Shown one piece after another: positions 15,731 through 25,941 of a stretch of 64,000 nt of DNA. This DNA is from Cohnella ginsengisoli (GTDB taxonomy: Bacteria; Bacillota; Bacilli; Paenibacillales; Paenibacillaceae). Below the pieces are notes generated by a model. The model was not told the DNA's origin, made no database searches, and saw nothing but the letters and a program-made list of their open reading frames with translations. Numbering within the stretch: position 1 is the stretch's first letter; every line of letters starts with the position of its first letter. The stretch spans positions 1 through 64,000 of the forward strand of contig NZ_JAPDHZ010000007.1 in NCBI RefSeq assembly GCF_029525555.1. The letters are read 5' to 3'. A program made the position numbers and the translations under genes.

Positions 15731-16826
15731 GTGACGAAAGAGATCAAAGACAAAGAACGCGAGCAGCAGGACGTCATGAACCAGCTGCTGCGGATAGTCG
15801 CGCCGGGCACGCCGCTGCGCGACGGACTCGAGAACGTGCTGCGCGCCAAGACCGGCGCGCTCATCGTCGTGGGATACGGGCCGGAGGTGATGGAGGTCGT
15901 CGACGGCGGCTTTTCCATCAACTGCGACTTCAGTCCGAACTATCTGTACGAGCTCGCCAAGATGGACGGCGCGATCATCCTGAGCGAGGACGCCAAGCGG
16001 ATCTTGTACGCCAACACGCAGCTGATTCCCGATCCCTCGATCTCCTCGATCGAGACGGGCATCCGGCACCGCACCGCGGAGCGGGTGGCGAAGCAGACCG
16101 GCCAGCTCGTCGTCTCCATTTCCCAGCGGCGCAATATCATCACGCTGTACCAAGGCCAGTTGCGCTACGCGCTCAAGGACATGGCGGTCATCCTGACCAA
16201 GGCGAACCAGGCGATCCAGACGCTGGAGCGGTACCGGGCGGTCTACACGCAGACGCTGACGGACCTGTCGGCACTGGAATTCGAGAATCAGGTGACGATG
16301 CACGAAGTCGTCTATGCCCTGCAGCGAGCCGAGATGGTGCTGCGCATCCGGATGGAGATCAAGCGATACGTGCTGGAGCTGGGCAACGAAGGCCGTCTGA
16401 TTAACATGCAGCTGGAGGAGCTGGTCGGCCATGCCGAAGAAGAGGCTCGCCTGTTGCTCAAGGACTACGCCAAGGAAGCCTCCGAGGAGCGCATTCGCGA
16501 GATTCAGCACGCGCTCAAAAAAGCTGAGTTCCGACGAGCTGCTGGATTCGGTGCTGATCATCCGGCTGCTGGGTTACGTGTCGCTGAGCGCCGTGGCCGA
16601 GGAGGGACTGCCTTCCCGCGGCTATCGGATCCTGAGCAAAGTCTCGCGGCTGCCGGCCGTCATCATCCACAATCTCGTCGATCGCTTCGGCGCGCTGACG
16701 CATATCGCCCAAGCTTCGATCGAAGAGCTCGACGAGGTCGACGGCATCGGAGAAGTCCGCGCCCGCGCGATCCGCGACGGACTCAAGCGAATCCGGGATC
16801 AGGTGTTCATTGACAGACAGATATAG
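15731..16826 (+). CDS. disA: DNA integrity scanning diadenylate cyclase DisA (frame interrupted by +1 A)
   Basis: Synthesises c-di-AMP from two ATP while scanning DNA as an octamer, pausing at branched structures. The N-terminal DAC domain has DGA at 79-81 and RHRTAER at ~112-118. A helical spine follows, then a C-terminal helix-hairpin-helix DNA-binding domain (EELDEVDGIGEVRARAIRDGL). The frame is broken at A6 16517-16522, at about residue 262 between the spine and the C-terminal domain; five A restore HALKKLSSDELLDSV and a 364-residue protein. The separated C-terminal frame is intact to TAG. GTG 15731 follows AGGGGGG. Confidence 0.94.
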
Positions 16827-16971
16827 GCATCATACAATGGGGAATGTTGCCTGCGGAGACGATATCTGCATCCGCTTGCAGCCGGCTCTTAGACTCAGCC
16901 CGCCTGGGCCATGTCGTCTCAAGCGTTGGCGATCGGCTCGATCGGGTATAGTAAAGTAGAGGTGAAGTCCA

Positions 16972-17712
16972 ATGTTTACAAAGTCATTGCCGAACCTGTT
17001 CACGATAGGCAATTTATTTTTAGGCGTATTATCGATTATATTAGCGTTCAACGACCGCGCGGACGGCGCTGCCTTGCTCGTGATCATCGCCATGCTGCTC
17101 GACGGCCTCGACGGCCGGGTGGCCCGGGCGCTGAACGTCCAGAGCGAGTTCGGCAAGGAGCTGGATTCGCTGTCGGACGTCATCTCGTTCGGCGTCGCGC
17201 CGGCCTTCATCATGTACCAGGCCGCTTTCACCGACGTCAATCCGGCGCTCGCGTGGATCATCACCGCGATCTTCCCGATCTGCGGCGCCTTGCGGCTCGC
17301 CCGCTTCAACGTGATCGAGGGCATTCCCGGCTACTTCATCGGACTGCCGATTCCGGCGGCCGGCGGCGTGCTCGCGACGCTCGCGCTGTTCCACAACGAT
17401 CTGCACGTGTACCTGCTGCTCGTCGCGACGTTGGCGCTGTCCTTCCTCATGGTCAGCAGCCTGAAGTACCCGAACTTCAAGAAGCTCGGGCTGCCGAAGG
17501 CCGCGATCTGGGCCGTGCCGCTGGTCGTCATAGCCGCGGTGATCCTGGCGTTCATGTTCCCGCGCGCGATCCCGAACTTCATCCTCGTGATGCTGCTCCT
17601 GTACGCGCTCTGGGGCCTAAAAAAAAACGTTGAGCGCATGTTCTCCGGCGCCTATAAGCGCCTGCGCCGCAAACGGCGCAAGAACGAGGAGCGGCCGCGC
17701 CGCGGGGCATAA
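16972..17712 (+). CDS. pssA: CDP-diacylglycerol-serine O-phosphatidyltransferase
   Basis: A 246-residue membrane enzyme making phosphatidylserine from CDP-diacylglycerol and serine, the first step to phosphatidylethanolamine. The CDP-alcohol phosphotransferase signature DG-x2-AR-x8-G-x3-D-x3-D is complete in DGLDGRVARAL...FGKELDSLSD. Six to eight hydrophobic helices follow, with a strongly basic C-terminal tail (YKRLRRKRRKNEERPRRG). An A9 run at 17619-17627 is in frame (GLKKNVERMF). ATG 16972 follows GAGGTGAAGTCC. The position after radA-disA is seen in Paenibacillaceae. A strong terminator follows. Confidence 0.92.
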   Translation: MFTKSLPNLFTIGNLFLGVLSIILAFNDRADGAALLVIIAMLLDGLDGRVARALNVQSEFGKELDSLSDVISFGVAPAFIMYQAAFTDVNPALAWIITAIFPICGALRLARFNVIEGIPGYFIGLPIPAAGGVLATLALFHNDLHVYLLLVATLALSFLMVSSLKYPNFKKLGLPKAAIWAVPLVVIAAVILAFMFPRAIPNFILVMLLLYALWGLKKNVERMFSGAYKRLRRKRRKNEERPRRGA

Positions 17713-17772
17713 GCGTTTCGCAGCGTTTCGGCGGCGTTCGCTCCCTGCAGCTTTATCGCTTACCGACGACAT

Positions 17773-17814
17773 AAAAGCCGTCCTTCGCCATATCGGCGTT
17801 GGACGGCTTTTTTT
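17773..17814 (+). terminator. Terminator after pssA (likely bidirectional)
   Basis: AAAAGCCGTCC pairs with GGACGGCTTTT, followed by a T-run to 17814. The A-run on the 5' side would also serve the minus-strand gene ending at 17840. Confidence 0.92.
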
Positions 17815-17839
17815 CGTTTGAAGCGACGTTCGTCCTGAA

Positions 17840-18235
17840 CTAGGTCAGGTTAAACCAGCCGAGCGTGCTGCATTTTTCCGATTCCTTGGTGACGACTTCC
17901 TCCAGGTTGACGCCAAGCAGATTGCAATAAGCGGACAGATAGAACAGGTTCTTGCCCATCTCGGAACGAATGATGTCGGCGCATTGCTCGCAGAGCTCGC
18001 CCGTCATGTGGGACTTGGTCTGGCGCTTGGCCTCGTCCAATTCCAGATCGGGGGAGAAGCCTTGCTGCTTGGCGCTTAGTTCAATGCATCCGCATTCGGT
18101 GATGGACTTGGACACAGCCCGGTTGACCGAAGCGTTCGACTGACTGTACTTGGTCATGACATCCAGCAAGCTGCGGTGACGTAGCAAAAGCTCAGACACC
18201 TGCTCCTGAAATTCCTGCAGTGTTGGCGCGCTCAT
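17840..18235 (-). CDS. Conserved cysteine-rich, MazG-like helical protein (function unknown)
   Basis: A 131-residue all-helical protein that I recognise only as a conserved Paenibacillaceae neighbour of this region. The C-terminal half (RSEMGKNLFYLSAYCNLL, then GVNLEEVVTKESEKCSTLG) resembles the EEhGDhLFYLhxLxNxLGhxLE helix pair of MazG-like NTP pyrophosphohydrolases. The full metal-binding ExxE/ExxD set is not evident. Cysteines occur as CGC, CEQC, YCN and KCS, which could bind a metal. ATG 18235 has GAGGTGG 5 nt upstream; an in-frame GTG at 18244 has none. It is encoded opposite to the surrounding operons, convergent with pssA. Confidence 0.7.
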   Translation of the reverse strand: MSAPTLQEFQEQVSELLLRHRSLLDVMTKYSQSNASVNRAVSKSITECGCIELSAKQQGFSPDLELDEAKRQTKSHMTGELCEQCADIIRSEMGKNLFYLSAYCNLLGVNLEEVVTKESEKCSTLGWFNLT

Positions 18236-18493
18236 TCCATCCACCTCGGTTGCCCGTATTGGCGTTGCTTAGAACTCATTATAGTGCAAGGCGTCCCGTA
18301 TTACAAAACGAAAACGATAGGACTTCTGCGCATCCGCGCGAAGAGCCTGCCGGGCTGGCTGCCTCTTTTTAGGACCGCTCTGATTAAGGGCGCTTGAGCA
18401 GGCCCATTCTCTTTCCGCTCCCGAGACAGGATTAAGCAGCCCGAATTTGGACCATACTGGTAGCAAATCAGGTTATTCTTGGGAGTGATACTT

Positions 18494-19600
18494 ATGTTGA
18501 TGAAACGATTGATACAAGCCTTCGGGCTGCTGGCGGGCCTTGCGATCGGACAAGGGTTCGCATCTTCCGCGGGCGCGTCCGGCGGCGGCCGCGCGTCCTG
18601 GATGGGCGACGCGCTCGGCACGGCGGCGTACGGCGGAGGAATCGGCGCATACGCGGCTTGGATCGGCGCGGCGCTGGGACTGCTCGTCGCGACGGCTTGC
18701 GCGGGACCGCTCTCGGAGCTGCTGCGCAGGAGCGTCGACCGGCTCGCGGGAATGCCGGCCACGCAGCTAATCGCTGGGCTCGCGGGCGGCGGTACGGGGC
18801 TTGTCCTTGCCATGCTGCTCATGCCGTATCTCGGCGCGGTGCCGCGGGTAGGCGCGCTGCTCTCCGCAGCGACGGCGCTGGCGTTCGCGTACGCCGGAAC
18901 GCATATCGGCCTGCGCAAGCAAGAGGAGGTCGCGGGCTGGGGCGTCGATCGGCGCAAGCCGGAGCCGGCGGCGGACAATGCGCCCAGGTTCGAGGAGCAC
19001 AAGATTCTGGATACAAGCGTCATTATCGACGGCCGCATCGCCGACATCTGCAAGACGGGATTCATCGAAGGCACCCTGGTCATCCCAGAGTTCGTGCTGG
19101 AGGAGCTGCAGCATATCGCGGATTCGTCCGATCTGCTCAAGCGCAACCGCGGCCGCCGGGGGCTCGACATCCTGAACAAGATCCAAAAGGAACTGGACGT
19201 GAAGGTACTCATCTACGAGGATCCGGGCGACGAGACCGGCGAGGTCGACAGCCGTCTCGTGAAGCTCGCGAAGGCGATGCGCGGCAAGGTCGTCACCAAC
19301 GACTTCAACCTGAACAAGGTGTGCGAGCTGCAGGGCGTATCCGTGCTGAACATCAACGATCTGGCGAACGCCGTGAAGCCGGTCGTGCTGCCGGGCGAGG
19401 AGATCGTCGTGCAGGTTATCAAGGACGGCAAGGAGCACGGGCAAGGCGTCGCATACCTCGACGACGGCACGATGATCGTGGTGGAGGGCGGGCGCGACTT
19501 CATCGGCACGACGATGGAGGTGCTCGTCACGAGCGTCCTGCAGACGTCGGCGGGACGGATGATCTTCGCGAAGCCGAAGCTGCTGGAGCGGGCTTTGTGA
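18494..19600 (+). CDS. PIN/TRAM domain membrane protein (YacL-like)
   Basis: A 368-residue protein with an N-terminal membrane part of four hydrophobic helices (residues ~5-145), then a PIN nuclease-like domain starting ILDTSVIIDGRIADI with conserved acidic residues (LDTS, TNDFNLNKV). A C-terminal TRAM domain (~300-365, GEEIVVQVIKDGKEHGQGVAYLDDGT) is a predicted RNA-binding fold. ATG 18494 follows GGGAG at 18481-18485. The family sits between radA/disA and ispD in many Bacilli; its RNA target is unknown. The intact frame matches usual YacL length. Confidence 0.9.
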   Translation: MLMKRLIQAFGLLAGLAIGQGFASSAGASGGGRASWMGDALGTAAYGGGIGAYAAWIGAALGLLVATACAGPLSELLRRSVDRLAGMPATQLIAGLAGGGTGLVLAMLLMPYLGAVPRVGALLSAATALAFAYAGTHIGLRKQEEVAGWGVDRRKPEPAADNAPRFEEHKILDTSVIIDGRIADICKTGFIEGTLVIPEFVLEELQHIADSSDLLKRNRGRRGLDILNKIQKELDVKVLIYEDPGDETGEVDSRLVKLAKAMRGKVVTNDFNLNKVCELQGVSVLNINDLANAVKPVVLPGEEIVVQVIKDGKEHGQGVAYLDDGTMIVVEGGRDFIGTTMEVLVTSVLQTSAGRMIFAKPKLLERAL

Positions 19601-19624
19601 AAAGGGAGGGCTTGTCCCGCCCAC

Positions 19625-19653
19625 TTGGAAAATGAACGCCGACCGGGTATGAT
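19625..19653 (+). promoter_or_regulatory. SigA-type promoter of ispD-ispF
   Basis: TTGGAA (19625-19630), a 17-bp spacer and TATGAT (19648-19653). Predicted transcription starts near 19660. Confidence 0.65.
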
Positions 19654-19665
19654 GGAAGGGTATAC

Positions 19666-19691
19666 GGGCGGGACCCGCTGGGGTCCCGTCC
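19666..19691 (+). promoter_or_regulatory. Strong hairpin at the 5' end of the ispD transcript
   Basis: GGGCGGGACCC (19666-19676) pairs with GGGTCCCGTCC (19681-19691) over 11 bp (one G-T pair) with a GCTG loop, only a few nucleotides from the predicted transcription start. TTCTTC follows. It could protect the mRNA 5' end or act as a weak attenuator. Confidence 0.5.
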
Positions 19692-19769
19692 TTCTTCACG
19701 ATTGCGGACGGCGCGGGGATTTTCGAGACGTCCGTCCGCGATCATGCCAAGGCGAAAGAGGGCGTGGAC

Positions 19770-20474
19770 ATGGATTGGGGAGCGGTCATCGTCGCGGCGG
19801 GCAGCGGCAAGCGCATGGGCGCCGGCATGAATAAGGCGTACTTGCCGCTGAACGGGCGCCCGGTGCTGGCGCATACGCTGGAGGCTTTCGAAGCTTGCGG
19901 CGCGGTGACCGAGATCGTGATCGTGGCGGCGGCGGGCGAAGAAGCGCAGGCCGAGGCGCTCGCGCGCGAGCACGGCATCCGCAAGCTGACGGCCGTCATC
20001 CCCGGCGGCGCGGAGCGGCAGGACAGCGTGTACGCCGGGCTGGCCGCGCTGCGCGCCGAAGGCGCGCTCGTCCACGACGCGGCGCGGCCGCTCGTGACGC
20101 CGGAGCGGATCGCCGCCTGCTGTGCCGCGGCGGAGGAGAGCGGCGCTGCCGCGCTGGCGGTGCCGGTCAAGGACACGATCAAGCTGTCGGACGGCGGCGG
20201 GATGATCGTGTCGACGCCGGAGCGGAGCCTGCTGTGGGCGGTTCAGACGCCGCAGGCGTTCGGCCGCGTGGAGCTGATGGACGCCCACGAGCGCGCGCGC
20301 CGCGAGGGCGCGCAGGCGACGGACGACGCGATGCTGCTCGAGCGGCTCGGCCGCAAGGTGGCCATCGTGGAGAGCGATTATGCCAACTTGAAAATAACGA
20401 CGCCGGAGGACCTGCCCATCGCCGAATTGCTGCTGGAACGGCGCCGGCGCGACGGATTGGAGCGAAACGAATGA
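19770..20474 (+). CDS. ispD: 2-C-methyl-D-erythritol 4-phosphate cytidylyltransferase
   Basis: A 234-residue enzyme of the MEP isoprenoid pathway that couples CTP and MEP to CDP-methylerythritol. The nucleotide-binding loop VIVAAGSGKRMGAGMNKAYL has the essential Arg/Lys pair. EGALVHDAARPLVTPE carries the metal/CTP Asp, and DAMLLERLGRKVAIVESDYANLKITTPEDL is the C-terminal signature. ATG 19770 lies 7 nt after AGAGGG; GTG 19764 is too close. The stop overlaps the ispF start as ATGA, so the two are translationally coupled. Confidence 0.95.
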   Translation: MDWGAVIVAAGSGKRMGAGMNKAYLPLNGRPVLAHTLEAFEACGAVTEIVIVAAAGEEAQAEALAREHGIRKLTAVIPGGAERQDSVYAGLAALRAEGALVHDAARPLVTPERIAACCAAAEESGAAALAVPVKDTIKLSDGGGMIVSTPERSLLWAVQTPQAFGRVELMDAHERARREGAQATDDAMLLERLGRKVAIVESDYANLKITTPEDLPIAELLLERRRRDGLERNE

Positions 20475-20950
20475 TTAGAGTAGGACAAGGCTTTGACGTA
20501 CATCAGCTTACGGAAGGCCGCGCATGCATTATCGGCGGCGTTCGCATCCCGTACGAGAAGGGACTGCTCGGCCATTCCGACGCCGACGTGCTGCTGCACG
20601 CGATCAGCGACGCCGTGCTCGGCGCGCTGGCGTTGGGCGATATCGGCAAGCATTTTCCCGATACGGACGAGGCCTTCAAGGATGCGGACAGCGTCGTGCT
20701 GCTCGAGCGGGTATGGGCGCTCGCGACGGAGCGCGGCTACCGGCTCGGCAACGTCGACGCGACGATCATCGCGCAGGCGCCCAAGATGGCTCCGCATATT
20801 CCGGCAATGGTCGACGTGATCGCGCGCGCGCTCGGAGGCGAGGCCGATCAAGTGAACGTGAAGGCGACGACCTCGGAGCGGCTCGGCTTCACGGGACGGG
20901 GCGAGGGCATCGCCGCGCAGGCGGTCGTCTTGCTCGCGAAGGAAGCATAA
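20471..20950 (+). CDS. ispF: 2-C-methyl-D-erythritol 2,4-cyclodiphosphate synthase
   Basis: A 159-residue trimeric MEP-pathway enzyme that cyclises CDP-ME 2-phosphate with loss of CMP. Zinc ligands D8 and H10 are in GQGFDVHQL and H42 is in LLGHSDADVLLHAISDA. Further typical segments are GDIGKHFPDTD and TTSERLGFTGRGEGIAA. It starts at the ATGA overlap with ispD. gltX follows after 25 nt. Confidence 0.96.
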   Translation: MIRVGQGFDVHQLTEGRACIIGGVRIPYEKGLLGHSDADVLLHAISDAVLGALALGDIGKHFPDTDEAFKDADSVVLLERVWALATERGYRLGNVDATIIAQAPKMAPHIPAMVDVIARALGGEADQVNVKATTSERLGFTGRGEGIAAQAVVLLAKEA

Positions 20951-20975
20951 GGAACGGGAACGGAGGAGCATGAAC

Positions 20976-22470
20976 ATGAGCAACGGACAAACCGGCAAGG
21001 TGAGGGTTCGCTACGCGCCGAGCCCGACGGGGCATCTGCATATCGGCAACGCGCGCACCGCTATTTTTAATTATTTATTCGCGCGCCATCACGGCGGGGA
21101 CTTCATCATCCGCATCGAGGACACCGACGTCAAGCGCAACGTCGCGGGCGGCGAGGAGAGCCAGCTGACCTATCTCAAGTGGCTGGGGGGTCGATTGGGA
21201 CGAGAGCGTGGACCGGCGTGGGGATAATGGGGATTACGGCCCGTACCGGCAGACCGAACGACTGCATATTTACGACGCGTACACCAAGCAACTGCTGGAG
21301 CGCGGGCTCGCTTACCGCTGCTACGCGACCGAGGAAGAGCTCGAGGCGGAGCGCGAGGAGCAGCTCGCGCGCGGCGAGACGCCGGCGTACTCTGGCAAGT
21401 ACCGCGACATTACGAAGGAGCACGAGGAGCGGCTGATCGCGGAGGGGCGCATTCCGGCGATTCGTTTTCGCGTGCCGGAGGGCCGCACGTATACCTTCGA
21501 CGATCTGGTCAAAGGCGAGATCACGTTCCGTTCCGAGGATTTCGGCGACTTCGTCATCGTCAAGCGCGACGGCATCCCGACTTACAACTACGCGGTAGCC
21601 GTGGACGACCATCTGATGGCGATCAGCCACGTGCTGCGGGGCGAGGACCACATCACCAACACGCCGCGCCAGCTCATGATCTATGAGGCATTCGACTGGG
21701 AACCGCCGGCGTTCGGCCACATGACCCTCATCGTCAACGAGAGCCGCAAGAAGCTGTCCAAGCGCGACGAGTCGATCGTCCAGTTCATCGAGCAGTACGA
21801 CGGTCTCGGCTATTTGCCGGAGGCGCTGTTCAACTTCATCACGCTGCTGGGCTGGTCGCCGGAGGGCGAAGAGGAGATTTTCACCCGCGAACAGTTCATC
21901 GAGATCTTCAAGGCGGAGCGGCTGTCCAAGAGCCCGGCCGTGTTCGATACGGTGAAGCTCAACTGGATCAACCAGCATTATCTGAAAAGCGTATCGCCGG
22001 AGCGTCTGCTCGAGCTGTGCCTGCCCCACCTGAAAAAGGCGGGCCGCATCGCCGAGCAGCCTGACGAGCGGGAGATGACTTGGGCCGCGGCGCTCGTGAC
22101 GCTGCTGCGCGAGCATTTGCGCTACGGCGCGGAGATCGTGCCGCTGTCCGAGCTGTTCGTCCGCGAGCGGATCGAAGTCGACGACGAGGCGCGCGAAGTG
22201 CTGGCCGATCCGCAGGTGCCGACCGTGCTGAACGCGTTCGCGGGACAGATCGAAGCCGCCGGCGAAGAAGGCTTCACGGTCGAAGGCATGAAGGCGCTCG
22301 TCAAGGCGGTGCAGACGGAGACCGGCGCCAAAGGCAAAGGCCTTTTCATGCCGATCCGGGTGGCGCTGACCGGCCAGATGCACGGGCCGGACCTGAACGG
22401 CACGATCTGGCTGCTCGGACGCGACCGCGTGCTCTCGCGGCTGCGGGAGACGGCGGCTTCGCTCGGCTGA
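20976..22470 (+). CDS. gltX: Glutamyl-tRNA synthetase (frame interrupted by +1 G)
   Basis: Class Ic aminoacyl-tRNA synthetase that charges tRNA-Glu and, in Bacilli, usually also tRNA-Gln for amidation. HIGH motif in APSPTGHLHIGNART, KMSKS-type loop KKLSKRDES, and a C-terminal anticodon-binding helical domain. The frame is broken at G6 21185-21190 near residue 70; five G restore LKWLGVDWDESVDRRGDNGDYGPYRQTER and a 497-residue protein. ATG 20976 is 9 nt from GGAGG; ATG 20970 is nearly touching it. Confidence 0.95.
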
Positions 22471-22531
22471 GCGCAGGTTCGGCTTCGGCCGGGCCGGGAT
22501 TGAGCGGGGGAGAATGTACGATGGTGTATTG

Positions 22532-22638
22532 GGATAGCGGACATTCTTACCGATAATTTGCCTTGGAGGCAGTGAGCGAGGACAGGATAGCGGAAGTTTT
22601 TACCGCTATTGCCTTCTTGGCGGCGAGCGGAGGCGTGA
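22532..22638 (+). repeat. Tandem imperfect ~53-bp repeat with GGATAGCGG hairpin core
   Basis: Two adjacent copies begin GGATAGCGGA at 22532 and 22585. They share, in order, TTACCG, a GCCTT block and GAGCG. In copy 2, ATAGCGG (22587-22593) pairs with CCGCTAT (22603-22609). The gltX-cysE gap holds no gene before the T-box; the remaining 22639-22789 shows nothing I can name. Confidence 0.55.
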
Positions 22639-22789
22639 TGGCGGATTTGCGGGCGTTATTATCCTCGATTCGCCGTACCATAGAGCGTTAGCGAGCATGC
22701 GGGTTGCAGTCGGGCCCGGCTCCGTACGTTTGGGGCGCTCGCGGGCTTCAATCCCAGCTGAGCGTTCCGCTCTTGCCCGCCCGAGCCCC

Positions 22790-22818
22790 TTGCCACCGTC
22801 GGGACGTTGCACTATACT
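22790..22818 (+). promoter_or_regulatory. SigA-type promoter of the cysE T-box transcript
   Basis: TTGCCA (22790-22795), a 17-bp spacer and TATACT (22813-22818). Transcription should start near 22825, at the beginning of T-box stem I. Confidence 0.75.
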
Positions 22819-22825
22819 TGCTGTA

Positions 22826-23149
22826 ATAGCGACGAACAGGAGAGTACGCCACGACGAGGAGCGGCCAGAGAGGACTGTCTAGGGTGAGAGCAGTCTCGTA
22901 TCCGACGTGGGGGGAAATGCGCCTGGGAGCCGCAGCGCCGAGCGGAGCGCCGGACGCCGCCGATTCGATCCCTTCGAATCGGCCGGCCGGCCAGCTTGCG
23001 TTAGGCGTTGCCGGGGGGCCCCGTTAACGGCCGAATGAGACGGGCGATTCGCCGCGCCTTGCTGGAAGAGCAAGAGCGCCGGTCGCCCAAGCAGAGTGGG
23101 ACCGCGTCAGAAGACGCCTCTGCAGCGAGAGCTGCCGAGGCGTCTTTTT
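22826..23149 (+). ncRNA. T-box leader, cysteine specifier (TGC)
   Basis: A tRNA-sensing antitermination leader upstream of cysE-cysS. Stem I carries AGAGTAC near its base and GGTGAGAG in the distal loop. The specifier loop reads GAAATGCGCC, placing the Cys codon TGC at 22918-22920. The antiterminator T-box AGAGTGGGACCGCG lies at 23093-23106. The terminator pairs AAGACGCCTC (23111-23120) with GAGGCGTCTT (23137-23146) with an inner GCAGC/GCTGC, ending in five T. Uncharged tRNA-Cys should permit read-through into the cysteine genes. Confidence 0.9.
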
Positions 23150-23233
23150 GCGCACGCGCGTCGCGGCGCAGCTCCCGCGATCGTTTCGCATCCTTCGATA
23201 TTTATGGCAGCACACATCAAGGGGGGGAAGAAC

Positions 23234-24049
23234 ATGGGCTTCTGGGAGACGGTGCGTTCCGACGTAGAAGCGGTGTTCGAAAACGATCCGGCGGCCCGGA
23301 GCCGGTTCGAGGTCATCTTCACGTATTCGGGGCTGCACGCCATCTGGGCGCACAAAATCGCGCACGGCTTTTTCAAGCGAAGATGGTTCACCGCGGCGCG
23401 CGTCATCTCGCAGGTGAGCCGATTCATGACCGGCATCGAGATTCACCCCGGCGCGAAGATCGGCCGCAAGCTGTTCATCGACCACGGGATGGGCGTCGTC
23501 ATCGGGGAGACCTGCGAGATCGGGGACGAGGTCGTCATTTACCAAGGCGTGACGCTCGGCGGGACCGGCAAGGAGAAAGGCAAGCGCCACCCGACGATCG
23601 GCAACCGCGTCGTCATCGCTTCGGGCGCCAAAGTATTGGGTTCGTTCAAAGTGGGCGACAATTCCAATATAGGCGCGAACTCCGTCGTGCTCCGGGAGGT
23701 GCCGCCGGACAGCACGGTCGTAGGCATTCCGGGACGCGTCGTGAAGCGGGGCGGCCAGCGGATCGGCGATCGCCTCGACCATACGAACCTGCCGGACCCG
23801 GTCATCGAGACGTTCCGCTTCATGCAGAAGGAGATCGACGATCTCAAAGGCGAGCTGGAGCACCTGAAGCGGGAGCGCAGCGGTTACTTCGATCCGCCGC
23901 CGCTCGAGCTCAAGGCCAAATGCGACTCGTCCGCCGACAGCGGCCACGGCGAGCCGCCCGAAGGCGATGCCGCCCCGGCGGAAGACCGCGAGCGCCAAGC
24001 AGAACCCGTTTATTCTTCCGCCCGTTCAAGAACCTCAAAGGAGCCATAA
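23234..24049 (+). CDS. cysE: Serine O-acetyltransferase with extended C-terminus
   Basis: Makes O-acetylserine from serine and acetyl-CoA, the committed step of cysteine synthesis. It is a left-handed beta-helix protein of hexapeptide repeats (IEIHPGAKIGRKLFIDHG, VVIGETCEIGDEVVIYQGVTLGG, HPTIGNRVVIASGAKVLG, NSNIGANSVVLREVP) with the active-site His in IDHGMG. At 271 residues it is longer than the usual ~215-240; residues after ~215 form a charged, Pro/Ala-rich tail (DSSADSGHGEPPEGDAAPAED). ATG 23234 follows G7 at the ribosome binding site. It is controlled by the T-box just upstream and cotranscribed with cysS. Confidence 0.93.
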   Translation: MGFWETVRSDVEAVFENDPAARSRFEVIFTYSGLHAIWAHKIAHGFFKRRWFTAARVISQVSRFMTGIEIHPGAKIGRKLFIDHGMGVVIGETCEIGDEVVIYQGVTLGGTGKEKGKRHPTIGNRVVIASGAKVLGSFKVGDNSNIGANSVVLREVPPDSTVVGIPGRVVKRGGQRIGDRLDHTNLPDPVIETFRFMQKEIDDLKGELEHLKRERSGYFDPPPLELKAKCDSSADSGHGEPPEGDAAPAEDRERQAEPVYSSARSRTSKEP

Positions 24050-24055
24050 TCGACC

Positions 24056-25455
<1,400 letters not shown>

Positions 25456-25459
<4 letters not shown>

Positions 25460-25941
25460 CGGAGCTTCGCACGAACGTACCGCCGCTTCCGGTCATCGCG
25501 CCGGAGCTGCCGCCGGACCAGCCGGTCAACCTGCTCAATCCGATCGTGCTCGCTTACGTCGGAGACGCGGTGTTCGAGGTGTATATCCGTCAGCGGCTGA
25601 TCGCTTCCGCGTCGCGCAAGCCGCACGAGCTGCACAAGGCGGCTACCCGGTACGTGTCCGCCGCCGCGCAGGCGCGGCTGCTGGCTCGGTGGGCGCCGCT
25701 GTTGACGGAGGAAGAGGCGGACATGGCGAGGCGCGGCCGCAACGCGAAGTCGGGATCGCCGCCGCGCAATGCGGATCCGGGCGATTACCGCCACGCGACC
25801 GGCCTGGAGGCGCTGGTCGGCTATTCATATTACCGCGGGGAGCGGGAGCGGCTCGAGACGTTGGTCGGGCTGGCTTTCGAACCTGAAGATACGAAGCCGG
25901 AGGGGTCCGCGGGACCCGGGCGAAAGGAAGAGACGACATGA
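25456..25941 (+). CDS. mrnC: Mini-ribonuclease III
   Basis: A 161-residue RNase III-type catalytic domain without the double-stranded RNA-binding domain. It matures the 3' and 5' ends of 23S rRNA in Bacilli. The signature LNPIVLAYVGDAVFEVYIRQRL contains the catalytic Asp/Glu, RKPHELHKAATRYVSA is the family-specific second helix, and DYRHATGLEALVGY carries the remaining acidic site. I chose ATG 25456 (ATGA overlap with cysS); GTG 25444, with AAGGGA 4 nt upstream, is possible and would add four residues. Confidence 0.93.

Noticed and set aside
17619..17627. A9 run near the end of pssA as another frameshift
   Set aside because: The frame as written gives a natural basic tail and stops before the terminator. 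Removing one base would run the frame through the terminator to 17821.
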